DNA from: Algoriphagus vanfongensis DSM 17529 | GTDB lineage: Bacteria > Bacteroidota > Bacteroidia > Cytophagales > Cyclobacteriaceae | Assembly: GCF_000429465.1 (NCBI RefSeq) | Contig: NZ_AUBX01000009.1 | Span: 1-64,000 of the forward strand | DNA length: 64,000 nucleotides | Reading direction: 5' to 3' | Shown: piece by piece, positions 26,930-35,392 of the stretch | How the letters are laid out: each line of letters begins with the position of its first letter | Numbering within the stretch: the stretch's first letter is position 1 | Made by a program: the position numbers and the translations under genes | Notes under the pieces: model-generated | The model's database searches: none | Told to the model about the DNA's origin: nothing | Seen by the model: the letters and a program-made list of their open reading frames with translations, nothing else

Positions 26930-27100
26930 GGGTTCCGGATATCTTGTTATACCAAATTTTCAAAAAATCGGCAGGCTTTTATCCGTAAATCACGTATTTA
27001 AATCCTCAATTTGCGAAAAATAGTGTTTGTTATTGCTTCGTAATCAGAATGTTAAGTTTTTGTAATGAGTGCTACCTCAGAGTTTTACTGAGTTTAACGA

Positions 27101-27142
27101 AAAAGCGGTAGGAGTTCATGGACTAGAACTTCTACCGCTTTT
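27101..27142 (-). terminator. Long stem-loop terminator of the propeller/toroid operon
   Basis: A 17-base stem (27101-27117 with 27126-27142, one G-T pair) and an 8-base loop, with T-rich ends on both strands. It lies 35 bases after the stop of the minus-strand gene at 27177. Confidence 0.8.
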
Positions 27143-27176
27143 CTCTGTCTTTTTAGCTGTCTAAGCTACCTATTTC

Positions 27177-29387
27177 TTATTGTATCACGCCGAGATATCT
27201 GCCCATCCAATAAGGCAGAAGCCAGATATCTCCGGCACTATTGGCAGTTTTCCCGCCTCCAGTCGCATCCAATGTAAAGCGATTTCCATTATGCCGTGCA
27301 ATGCGGGTTTCGGAAGGAGGAAGAACTTGGGAGGTGCTCTGTCTTCTGAAGTTTGGTTCTAGCAGATGAATGTCTTTTCGATGGCTGTTTTTGATGTCCC
27401 AAGAAATCAAATCAATCGGATGTTTTTGCAACCACCAAACAGACTCTTCCAAATCAAAAGATTGGGGCTGGACCATAGCGGTAATGATGTTCCAAAGTGC
27501 ATCCTTTTCCGGCCTTTCAGCTTGCCAGTGATCCAAGATGCTGGCTGTATATTGATTTTTTAAATCTTGGTCAAAAGCATAACGGTACAAGCCCCAGTAT
27601 CCTAAAAAGTACATCTCATCATCCGAATGGTTCCAAGCCTCGGATAGCATCTGCGCATAGCTGTCACTTCCGTCTCCGGATTGGCCAATGATAGCCATGG
27701 GGCGCATTAGGTTTTCCAGATAGCCGTACTCATTGATCAGCTCCATGGCTTTGGATTTGTATTTCTCTTTGCCGGTGAAGTGGTAGGCTGTCTGGAGCAT
27801 CGCGAGGATGTTGGATGAATTGAGTTTTCTGTCTCCCACTTGGGTAGGAAACTGATTGACATATTCAGGATTCCACCGACCCCATTGGGTAGGTTTTCCA
27901 TCAAAATCGACGAGGTACATGTCATTTACCAAAATATGTGACATCATTGCGTCAATGAGCCCGATTGATTTTTCTTTGACCCAATCATCAGCCACGAGCT
28001 CCGCCAGTACACCAAAAACAAATATATGCCCAATCGCTTCATCACTGCTGGTTGTGGCTTTCCAGTCCCACTCCGGATCCTCGGCATGCTGCCATCTCTC
28101 TGGATCAGCCAAGACATCCTTGTAGCCACTCCTTTCAAAGGACCTGGAAGGAAAGCCTTCTACGGGATTGATGGTATAGAGTCGCTCCATTGCCAATAGA
28201 GACTGTCGGATCTGCTCTAATGCCTCAGGCTCTTGGGTGACAGCATAGCGGAATCCCTGTGCTGCCAGATACATAGAGGTCCAGAGCCCATCATTATCTG
28301 AATCTTTTAGTTGGCCAGTTTCGATCTTGCCACTTTCTGCCAGTCTCAAACTTGCATTGAAGCCGTTTCGCAGGTGGTTTTTTCTGAGGCTTTCTTCAAA
28401 AATTTCAGCTTTTTGGGCCAATGTCATTTCCTTTCGCTGGATCAGTCCCAAGCCTTTGTTTGTCAAGATGGCGATTCCCTCGAGAGCAATTTCCAAATCA
28501 AAAACCTGTTCTCCCGGAAGCCATCTTTCCAGATAGTAATAGCTGATGGCTCCAGATTGTTTTTTTACAAAGGCTCCCTGATCCGTGCCAAACCATAGGT
28601 CTTCTCCTTCGATCAGGATAGTGTTGATGGATAAGACCGGCAATTGGTCTTGGATAGGTGACTTGATTTTGGCAAGTATATCATAAGTGAAATACCCGGT
28701 TTTGGTTCCGATGATCAGTTGATTGCTAGAAGGGAAGTATTCCAAAGCAGTCATGCCAGGCTGGGAGAGTATTTCTTTCAAAGCACTCTTTCTCGGGTCG
28801 AAGGAATAGACTTTTTGGGAGGTCAATATCCAGAACACTTGCTGCATGGAGTCAAAAGACAAGTCTATCACCGAACCAGTTACGGTGATCGGAGCTGCAT
28901 TTGCCTGTGTTTTTTCCAAATATTGAATCTGGGATCCAGCTGCTATCAAAAAGTCAAAATCTGCGCCTCCTTCCAGTAGCTTTGCCTTACTGAGACTATG
29001 TGGGAGATAGAGACTTCCGGCCCAGGCATTGCTGAAGACTGCCTGATCGTCCAGATAGACCAAGTGCCCCTGATAGGAGTGAACCGCCTGTACTTTTTTG
29101 TCCTTCATCGGTAGATAGCTTCTATCCGTCACCAGAGTGCCCCAATGCTGAAAAAATCCTCCACTGGGCCGGAAGAGTTGATTTTGCTGAAGGATCTGTA
29201 TGACTCCATTATTGTCTGTAGCCATGCTGTATGCATTTAGATCAGTCAGTTCCTGACTATAGATGACACTGTACTCTTGAGTGAAAGGCTGGTCATAAAA
29301 TACGCCTCCGCTGCCAGACTGAGCGAATGTGTTTAAATAGAAAATGCTTGATAAAATGCTGGTAATTAGTAAAAATTGTTTCTTCAT
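27177..29387 (-). CDS. Secreted beta-propeller plus alpha/alpha-toroid protein, unknown function
   Basis: A 736-residue exported protein (signal peptide about 1-22, cleavage near TFAQ). Residues about 30-320 show repeating beta-rich units like the two-component-regulator propeller (for example the GEDLWFGTDQGAF unit). Residues about 330-730 are helical, with SLRLAESGKIETGQLKDSDNDGLWTSMYL, a WDWKATTSSDEAIGHIF segment and WGRWNPEYVN; conserved-looking Asp, Glu, Trp and Arg resemble the active-site rim of (alpha/alpha)6 toroid hydrolases and lyases. No named CAZy family is recognised. Its ATG overlaps the stop of the upstream BNR gene by four bases, so the two secreted proteins are made together. 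A role in glycan degradation is inferred. Confidence 0.75.
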   Translation of the reverse strand: MKKQFLLITSILSSIFYLNTFAQSGSGGVFYDQPFTQEYSVIYSQELTDLNAYSMATDNNGVIQILQQNQLFRPSGGFFQHWGTLVTDRSYLPMKDKKVQAVHSYQGHLVYLDDQAVFSNAWAGSLYLPHSLSKAKLLEGGADFDFLIAAGSQIQYLEKTQANAAPITVTGSVIDLSFDSMQQVFWILTSQKVYSFDPRKSALKEILSQPGMTALEYFPSSNQLIIGTKTGYFTYDILAKIKSPIQDQLPVLSINTILIEGEDLWFGTDQGAFVKKQSGAISYYYLERWLPGEQVFDLEIALEGIAILTNKGLGLIQRKEMTLAQKAEIFEESLRKNHLRNGFNASLRLAESGKIETGQLKDSDNDGLWTSMYLAAQGFRYAVTQEPEALEQIRQSLLAMERLYTINPVEGFPSRSFERSGYKDVLADPERWQHAEDPEWDWKATTSSDEAIGHIFVFGVLAELVADDWVKEKSIGLIDAMMSHILVNDMYLVDFDGKPTQWGRWNPEYVNQFPTQVGDRKLNSSNILAMLQTAYHFTGKEKYKSKAMELINEYGYLENLMRPMAIIGQSGDGSDSYAQMLSEAWNHSDDEMYFLGYWGLYRYAFDQDLKNQYTASILDHWQAERPEKDALWNIITAMVQPQSFDLEESVWWLQKHPIDLISWDIKNSHRKDIHLLEPNFRRQSTSQVLPPSETRIARHNGNRFTLDATGGGKTANSAGDIWLLPYWMGRYLGVIQ

Positions 29388-30568
29388 TTTGATATAAGTA
29401 AGGCGGGGTTTACAAGTCTATATTGAATGGTTTTTCCTTCTGGTAAATGCTTGGAATAGGTGATGTGGATCATGCCACTTGGGTCTTGAATCAGCGAGGG
29501 ATAAGAGAACCTACCTGTTTTTTCTTCTTGGTATTCCAAGTAATAGGGATCGGACCATGTTTCTCCTTCGTCATCGGATCGCCAGAGAGCCAACTGGTAG
29601 CGGTCAGATGTCAGGTCATTTCCTATCATCCACCAGTCCCCATTTTGCAAACGCAGGATTTCTACACTGGCAGAGTTGGGGAATTCCGTTTTTTGTGCGG
29701 TGGACCAGCTCTCACCAAGATCGGTGGACATGCTTTCTTGGATGCGTGTCGGGTAATCTCCCGAGTCGCGTAGCACTGCTAGAATGTCTCCATTTGATTT
29801 TTGTACCAAAGCTGGCTGGATCGGACCCTTGCCGACCAATGGCAAACTAGGCCTCCAAGTATTTCCCTGATCTTCTGAAATGGCCATCAGGGAGAAATTA
29901 AAGCCATCTGAATAAAGAGGAAGAATGATTCTAGTGTCGAGAACCAGCGGCTTGATTCGAGTCATCCAGCCAACGCTTCTTTTTTTGGAGTCCTGAGCGG
30001 CATCAAGAATCATGGATTCATAGGTAGGAGCGTAAGTAGACCATCCCAGTCCTGTTTTAGGGAGTTCTTTCATTCTCTCTGCGACCTCCTTGGCAAACTC
30101 ATCTCCAGGCTTTAGTAGGATATTGTCCTGCCAGGTCCATCGGGGAGCGCCAGCACTCATGTAGTCTGTACTACGCTTTACCCTCAGGATAGAATGCTCC
30201 CATTCATTTGCCAAAACTGCTATCCACACGAGAAACAATTCATCGGATTGATTGAGAAAAACAACGGGGTTGCAGTCGGGAATTCCGGGTGTGTCGGCCA
30301 TTTCAAATGGCTCGGACCAACTGGACTGACCTTTTGCCTTGCGGGAACCCATGATGCGAACGTCGTCGGCTTTTCTTTCACCAGACCCCTGAAACCATAC
30401 TGTCAATAAATCTCCATTAGGCAAATAGACGATGCTACTGCCATGAGTGTGTTCTTGCTGGATAGGAAAAATGGCTTCATTTTGAACAGAAGAAACAAGG
30501 GATACCTGCGACCAAAGTGGAGAGATAGAGGCAAAGAGGAAGAGGATAGGGAGGAGGTGGCGGGGCAT
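29384..30568 (-). CDS. Secreted BNR/Asp-box propeller protein (sialidase superfamily)
   Basis: A 394-residue exported protein (signal peptide about 1-20). Three Asp-boxes of the S-x-D-x-G-x-x-W type, SEDQGNTW (231-238), STDLGESW (281-288) and SDDEGETW (331-338), are exactly 50 residues apart, marking propeller blades. An upstream WFQGSGERKADDVRI segment and QPALVQKSNGDILAVLRD agree with sialidase-type propellers. Family members include sialidases but also rhamnosidase- and lyase-like enzymes, so true sialidase activity should not be assumed. The classical FRIP motif is not seen. The first gene of a two-gene operon, divergent from a sugar transporter. Confidence 0.8.
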   Translation of the reverse strand: MPRHLLPILFLFASISPLWSQVSLVSSVQNEAIFPIQQEHTHGSSIVYLPNGDLLTVWFQGSGERKADDVRIMGSRKAKGQSSWSEPFEMADTPGIPDCNPVVFLNQSDELFLVWIAVLANEWEHSILRVKRSTDYMSAGAPRWTWQDNILLKPGDEFAKEVAERMKELPKTGLGWSTYAPTYESMILDAAQDSKKRSVGWMTRIKPLVLDTRIILPLYSDGFNFSLMAISEDQGNTWRPSLPLVGKGPIQPALVQKSNGDILAVLRDSGDYPTRIQESMSTDLGESWSTAQKTEFPNSASVEILRLQNGDWWMIGNDLTSDRYQLALWRSDDEGETWSDPYYLEYQEEKTGRFSYPSLIQDPSGMIHITYSKHLPEGKTIQYRLVNPALLISK

Positions 30569-30950
30569 TTAGTGGGCTGGGATCAGAGAAAAGAACATGA
30601 AAAGGAGTTAGGTTTTAATTAGCTGATGAGGGATGCTTCATGGGACTGCATCTATAGGTATGAGATATATGTTGAGATCATGAATAGGATAGAGGTTTGT
30701 CAAATCTTTCAGTTTGAATATTTTATGACAGAGTTGCTATATCGGTGTTACCTCCTTATTTTGAAAATGGACTAATAGTTTGGCTGTATTTCTTCAATTC
30801 CATAAGGTTTAAACAAGCTAGATGGGCTGATTCAGGTCTTTGGCGCCTGAACTAAAATGTAGGGAAGAGATATTTCCCAAATTTTACCAATCTGTTAACT
30901 TCTTAGTTTTTAAAAATCTTTTGAGTAGTCTTGACACTTTAAATTAACAA
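30569..30950. other. Divergent intergenic region of the catabolic locus
   Basis: About 380 bases between the divergent BNR gene and MFS gene. It has a TTCAGG-(9 nt)-CCTGAA inverted repeat (30831-30851) and a GTTTAAAC palindrome (30808-30815), either of which could be a site for the XylR-like regulator encoded nearby. No gene is visible. Confidence 0.5.
30831..30851. promoter_or_regulatory. Inverted repeat, possible regulator site
   Basis: TTCAGG and CCTGAA are separated by nine bases, 100 bases before the MFS start codon. Six-base arms are short, so chance is possible. Placement between two divergent sugar-use operons makes it a candidate operator. Confidence 0.3.
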
Positions 30951-32228
30951 ATGGAAAATTCGGTAGATGTGCCTGACCAGAAACGGTCAGGAGGAATGCT
31001 TTGGTTGATCATCCTGATTTTTTTTATCATCTCATTGATGTCCAATGTTTTGGGGCCGATCATTCCGGGGATTATCGATAGCTTTTCGCTGAGCTATGCT
31101 TTGGCTGGATTCCTACCATTTTCATTTTTTGTGGCCTATGGCGTGATGTCGTTACCTGCAGGTCTTTTGGTAGAGCGATGGAAAGAGAAAAAAACGCTGC
31201 TACTGGCCTTTGCTTTGGCAACTGTTGGAGCGCTTGTATTTGGTTTTCAACCCCAGTTTGGGACTGCCTTGGGCTCCTTGTTTATCATAGGCATGGGGAT
31301 GGCTATTTTGCAGGTCGTGATCAATCCGCTTTTGCGGGTAGTAGGCGGTGAGGAGCATTTTGCTTTTAATTCGGTACTAGGTCAGCTTGCTTTTGGGGCG
31401 GCATCTTTTTTCAGTCCTATGCTATACTCTTACCTAGATCAAAATCTCTATACCCCAGATGCGGCTCCATTGGTGCAAATGCTGGAGAACTGGGTGCCTG
31501 CTGATATGAAGTGGGTGTCCGTGTATTTTCTGTTTGCGGTGATTGCTCTGGTGATGCTCGGTCTGATCGGGGTGACCAAGTTTCCGAAAGTAGATCTAAA
31601 AGCGGATGAAAAAGTAGAGGTCGGTACTGATCTTCGGAATCTACTGGGGAAGAGAATGGTGTGGATGTATTTCTTTGGGATTTTTAGTTATGTAGGATTG
31701 GAGCAGGGGATTGCCAATTGGGTAAGCCAATTTTTGGAAGATTATCATGGCGTGGATCCAAGCCAGGAAGGTGCTCAGGTCATTTCATATTTTTGGGGAC
31801 TCTTGACGGTTGGTTGTTTGTTAGGACTGGCCTTGTTGAAATTTTTGGATAGCAAATTGGTTTTGCGAGTGTTTTCTTTAGGAGCTGTAGTAACGCTATT
31901 GGTAGGTTTGCTGGCAGAAGGTGGGATTGTATTGGTTGCATTTGCATTTTCAGGATTTTGCCTTTCGGTGATGTGGTCTATTTTGATCTCTCTGGCATTG
32001 AATTCAGTGGATTTTGCCCATGGCACTTTTGCGGGAATTTTATGTTCGGGGATTATGGGCGGAGCGATTGTGCCTTTGATCATCGGGACACTTGCAGAAG
32101 TTTTGACATTGCGAACAGCGCTGTTTTTTCTCTTGATTCCTTTGGGATACATTTTGTTTATCAGCTTCTGGGCGAAGCCTTTGGTCACAAATGCCCGATT
32201 GAGCAGTTTGAAAGACTTATTCCGCTAA
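30951..32228 (+). CDS. Sugar MFS transporter (fucose-permease/FHS-like)
   Basis: A 425-residue inner-membrane protein with 12 predicted helices. The first helix region and GPIIPGIIDSF, then LPAGLLVERWKEKK after helix 2-3, and the NPLLRVVGGEEHFAFNSVLGQLAFGAASFFSP stretch match the FHS (fucose/galactose/hexuronate proton symporter) branch of the major facilitator superfamily. It likely carries monosaccharide or disaccharide released by the secreted enzymes of the divergent operon. A regulator gene starts two bases after its stop. Substrate not determinable. Confidence 0.87.
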   Translation: MENSVDVPDQKRSGGMLWLIILIFFIISLMSNVLGPIIPGIIDSFSLSYALAGFLPFSFFVAYGVMSLPAGLLVERWKEKKTLLLAFALATVGALVFGFQPQFGTALGSLFIIGMGMAILQVVINPLLRVVGGEEHFAFNSVLGQLAFGAASFFSPMLYSYLDQNLYTPDAAPLVQMLENWVPADMKWVSVYFLFAVIALVMLGLIGVTKFPKVDLKADEKVEVGTDLRNLLGKRMVWMYFFGIFSYVGLEQGIANWVSQFLEDYHGVDPSQEGAQVISYFWGLLTVGCLLGLALLKFLDSKLVLRVFSLGAVVTLLVGLLAEGGIVLVAFAFSGFCLSVMWSILISLALNSVDFAHGTFAGILCSGIMGGAIVPLIIGTLAEVLTLRTALFFLLIPLGYILFISFWAKPLVTNARLSSLKDLFR

Positions 32229-32230
32229 TC

Positions 32231-33400
32231 ATGTATCGCATTATTCTTTTACTTGATTTTGGAGAAGAGTATAGCAAGTCCCTGCTCAAAGGAATAACCA
32301 GCTATACGAGTCAGCATGGGCAGTGGACTTTTTGTCGAATGCCGCTTTACTATCGGGAGATGATGGGTGTCAAAGGGATTCTCAAATGGGCTCAGGAGTG
32401 GAAAGCGGATGGGATCATCGGTCAGCTTTACAATGAGATGGAGGAGGAGTTTGAAGAAAGCACTATCCCGGTGATTGCGCAGGATTTCAAGGAGCGATTC
32501 CGAAAGATCCCCAATATATCAGGCTCTTATCGGGAAACGGGCCGTCTCGGAGCTGACTATTTTTTGGAGAAGGGCTATTACAATTTCGCCTTTTATGGCT
32601 TTAACAACATCGTGTGGTCTCGGGAGCGTGCGGAAGGGTTTGAAGAAGGCATCCGAAAAGCAGGTTTTCAGGTCAATTATTTTGAGCACAAGAAAGCACG
32701 GTCTACTGACATCTGGTATTACAAAAGTAAAACGCTCAATAAGTGGCTTAAGAACCTTCCTAAGCCGGTGGCATTGATGGCCTGCGATGACAATCAGGGA
32801 GTACATATCATCGAAGCCTGCAATCATAATCACATTCGGGTGCCTCAGGATGTGGCAGTGCTAGGTGTGGATAATGACGTCATGCTTTGTGAACTCACAG
32901 ATCCTAAGCTTTCCAGCATTGAGTTGGACATCGTACAAGGTGGCTATGAGGCTGCTCAGATCATGGAGGAGATGATCCAGAAGGGAACCAAAATCAACAA
33001 AAACATCTATGTGCCTCCCATCAAAGTGATCACGAGATCCTCTACGGATATGTTTGCGTCCTCAGATACCTATGTAGCCCAGGCGCTGGAGTATATCCAT
33101 GGACATCTGGATCACAATATCTTGGTCGATCAGGTGGTGCGGGAGGTGCCACTTTCCAGAAGAGCACTGGAGAAAAGATTTGTGCAGGTGACTGGATTGC
33201 CGATCTACAAATACATCACTAAAGTCCGGATGGAAAAACTCGCTCTGAGACTGTTGAGTACAGATCAGAGTGTTTTTGAGATTGCGCTGGACTTAGGATT
33301 TCAAGACAATAAGAATGTAGCCCGTCAATTCAAGCAAGTGACAGGCTTTGCTCCCAATGAATACAGGCTTCGCTATGGAAATCCTGCCAAAGGGAGATAA
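32231..33400 (+). CDS. XylR-like transcriptional regulator (LacI-type sensor, AraC DNA-binding domain)
   Basis: A 389-residue protein. Unlike LacI it lacks an N-terminal helix-turn-helix and starts straight into the periplasmic-binding-protein-like domain (IILLLDFGEEYSKSLLKG at 3-20; VAVLGVDNDVMLCEL near 211-225). The C-terminal 100 residues (about 280-383) are an AraC helix-turn-helix pair with VREVPLSRRALEKRF and IALDLGFQDNKNVARQFK. This domain order is that of XylR-type regulators, which bind a sugar and act as dimers. ATG at 32231, two bases after the MFS stop, is chosen because the conserved sensor domain starts there; an earlier frame would run into the transporter gene. It probably controls both divergent operons. 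Confidence 0.87.
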   Translation: MYRIILLLDFGEEYSKSLLKGITSYTSQHGQWTFCRMPLYYREMMGVKGILKWAQEWKADGIIGQLYNEMEEEFEESTIPVIAQDFKERFRKIPNISGSYRETGRLGADYFLEKGYYNFAFYGFNNIVWSRERAEGFEEGIRKAGFQVNYFEHKKARSTDIWYYKSKTLNKWLKNLPKPVALMACDDNQGVHIIEACNHNHIRVPQDVAVLGVDNDVMLCELTDPKLSSIELDIVQGGYEAAQIMEEMIQKGTKINKNIYVPPIKVITRSSTDMFASSDTYVAQALEYIHGHLDHNILVDQVVREVPLSRRALEKRFVQVTGLPIYKYITKVRMEKLALRLLSTDQSVFEIALDLGFQDNKNVARQFKQVTGFAPNEYRLRYGNPAKGR

Positions 33401-33451
33401 TTCCCTCTGGTCTGTTTTTTACCCGCATTATGGATTTGAAAATCTGCTACG

Positions 33452-33473
33452 AACCCAAAGCAAAATTTGGGTT
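33452..33473. terminator. Weak stem-loop between convergent genes
   Basis: AACCCAAA (33452-33459) pairs with TTTGGGTT (33466-33473) between the regulator gene (ends 33400) and the minus-strand small gene (ends 33493). No T run is present, so its role is doubtful. Confidence 0.3.
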
Positions 33474-33492
33474 GAAGAAAAGGGGGCAGTGA

Positions 33493-33870
33493 TTACTCTT
33501 CCGGATAAGGAATGTAGACAAAGCTGGTAAAAGCTCCATCCATAACGAAAAGGCAACAGAATTCATCCGGATCTTTGTAGGCTTTTTTAAATTCTTCCAA
33601 AGATTCTTCAGAGATCAATTTTCTCTGAACAAATTCATCTACATAGGTGATGAAGTAGTTCCACTCCAAATCTTTCTCGGCTTTGCCCAGAAATATCTTG
33701 CCGATAGGCTGCATTTCCTTGGCGATCGGGAAAATGGGATAGTCTGAAAAACCGCGGGATTTGATCTGATAAGCTGCCTCTTTGAGCACATCAGAAATCT
33801 TGATAAAATCACTGCTGATCGTACCGAGGTACTTTCCGTTTAGTTCTGGATCGTTGAAATCTGAAATCAT
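33493..33870 (-). CDS. Conserved hypothetical protein downstream of rlmD
   Basis: A 125-residue soluble protein with no recognised domain. Features are a mixed alpha/beta pattern, a DEFCCLFVMDGAFTSFVYIPYPEE C-terminus and no signal peptide. It is translationally coupled to rlmD: its ATG overlaps the rlmD stop by four bases. This linkage hints at a shared transcript, not a shared function. Confidence 0.75.
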   Translation of the reverse strand: MISDFNDPELNGKYLGTISSDFIKISDVLKEAAYQIKSRGFSDYPIFPIAKEMQPIGKIFLGKAEKDLEWNYFITYVDEFVQRKLISEESLEEFKKAYKDPDEFCCLFVMDGAFTSFVYIPYPEE

Positions 33871-35273
33871 GGTTTGAGAGTTAAGCGTATGACATTTTCG
33901 ACATGATAGGTTTGGGGAAACATATCGACAGGCTGAATTCGTTCCACCTGATATTTCTCTCCCAATAAAGCCACATCCCGGGCTTGGGTAGCCGGATTGC
34001 AGGAAACATAGACAATCGTCGGTGCTTCTAGTCTCAAAAGCATAGTAATCACATCCTCGTGCATGCCGGCTCGTGGAGGATCCGTGATGATTACGTCTGG
34101 TTTGGCATGTTGCGCAATGAATTCCTCATTTAAGACATCTTTCATATCGCCAGCATAGAATAGGGTGTTTTCTATGCCATTGATTTGGGAATTGAGTTTG
34201 GCGTCTTCTATAGCAGCTTCCACATATTCCACGCCGATCACCTGCTTGGCTTTTTTGGCCACGAAATTGGCAATGGTCCCTGTTCCAGTATACAAGTCAT
34301 AGACCACTTCATCGCCTTTCAACTCGGCAAAATCCCGAGTGACTTTGTACAGCTCATAGGCTTGATTCGAATTGGTTTGATAAAAGGATTTAGGTCCGAT
34401 TCTGAATTTGAGCCCTTCCATTTCCTCTTCGATATAGGGTAAGCCTGCGTATGTCACCAAATCCAGATCATGGAAAGTTTCATTTCCTTTGGTATTGATC
34501 ACGTAGAGGAGGGAGGTGATTTCAGGGAACTTTGTTTTCAGAAACTCCATCACCAGAGGTATCTGATCTGGATTGTCCTCTCCAAATTGGACAATGACCA
34601 TGGTCTGACCAGTCGAGGTAGTACGGATGATCAGGTTGCGAAGTAATCCAACTTGCTCGCGAATGTCATAAAAGGTGAGTTTATTTTCTAGTGCGAAAGT
34701 TCGCAGCTCATTTCGGACATCATTGGAAATTCCACCCTGAAGGTAGCAGTGGTCGATATCGATGATTTTGTCAAACATTTTGGGAATATGAAAACCCAAG
34801 GCATTTCTGTCAAAATCTTCCTCAGAGCGGATCTGCTCCAGAGTCAGCCATTTCTTGTTGGAAAAAGTAAAATCGAGTTTGTTTCGATAGTAGCGTGTTT
34901 CTGCCGAACCTAAAATCGGTAAAACTTCCGGAATCGGCACTTTGGCGATTCGTGTAAATTGATCGACTACCTGCTGTCTTTTGTAATCTTTTTGAAGTTC
35001 GTAGTTGATATGTTGCCACTTGCATCCGCCACAAGTGCCAAAATGATCACAGAATGGCTCCACACGGTCTTTGGAGTATTCATGAAAATGAATGGCTTGT
35101 CCCTCCATAAAGGAGCTTTTTCCTTTGGTAATGCGTACATCCACCAAATCTCCGGGAGCCACTCCAGCTACAAATACTACCTTTCCATCATGGTGCCCCA
35201 CGCATTTTCCCTCGGAAGCGATTCGCTCGATTGCGAGATTGGAAACCACCTTGTTTTTCATTTTTCGCGACAT
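33867..35273 (-). CDS. rlmD: 23S rRNA (uracil-C5)-methyltransferase RlmD-like
   Basis: A 468-residue TrmA/RlmD-family enzyme. A TRAM RNA-binding domain (about 8-66) is followed by an iron-sulphur cluster motif, C75, C81, C84 and a fourth Cys in DIDHCYLQ, then a SAM-binding fold with DLYTGTG and catalytic VSCNPATQARD near the C-terminus, where the Cys attacks the uracil ring. In E. coli RlmD modifies U1939 of 23S rRNA; in Bacteroidota several paralogues exist, so the exact uridine (for example U747 or U1939) is an inference. ATG at 35273; ATG at 35261 is an alternative. It forms a transcript with the small downstream gene. Confidence 0.85.
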   Translation of the reverse strand: MSRKMKNKVVSNLAIERIASEGKCVGHHDGKVVFVAGVAPGDLVDVRITKGKSSFMEGQAIHFHEYSKDRVEPFCDHFGTCGGCKWQHINYELQKDYKRQQVVDQFTRIAKVPIPEVLPILGSAETRYYRNKLDFTFSNKKWLTLEQIRSEEDFDRNALGFHIPKMFDKIIDIDHCYLQGGISNDVRNELRTFALENKLTFYDIREQVGLLRNLIIRTTSTGQTMVIVQFGEDNPDQIPLVMEFLKTKFPEITSLLYVINTKGNETFHDLDLVTYAGLPYIEEEMEGLKFRIGPKSFYQTNSNQAYELYKVTRDFAELKGDEVVYDLYTGTGTIANFVAKKAKQVIGVEYVEAAIEDAKLNSQINGIENTLFYAGDMKDVLNEEFIAQHAKPDVIITDPPRAGMHEDVITMLLRLEAPTIVYVSCNPATQARDVALLGEKYQVERIQPVDMFPQTYHVENVIRLTLKP

Positions 35274-35392
35274 GGCCGCAAAATTAGGGAAAAAAGACGA
35301 GCTTGAATAAATGGACTAAAGATTGAAACTGGTTTGTTAAATAATTATCAGGATATTGGATTACTTTGAAACTTATAGAGGTTTTTAAAAAA

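Noticed and set aside
29384-30568. Naming the BNR protein a sialidase
   Set aside because: Asp-boxes occur in many propeller enzymes; the sialidase-specific arginine triad and FRIP motif were not seen.
26402-30568. Treating the ECF sigma factor as regulator of the propeller operon
   Set aside because: They share a strand but are separated by a strong terminator-like hairpin and 247 bases, and no promoter match was found to support it.
31775-32188. Minus-strand frame of 137 codons opposite the MFS gene
   Set aside because: Lysine- and threonine-rich shadow of hydrophobic codons on the other strand; no start or domain evidence.
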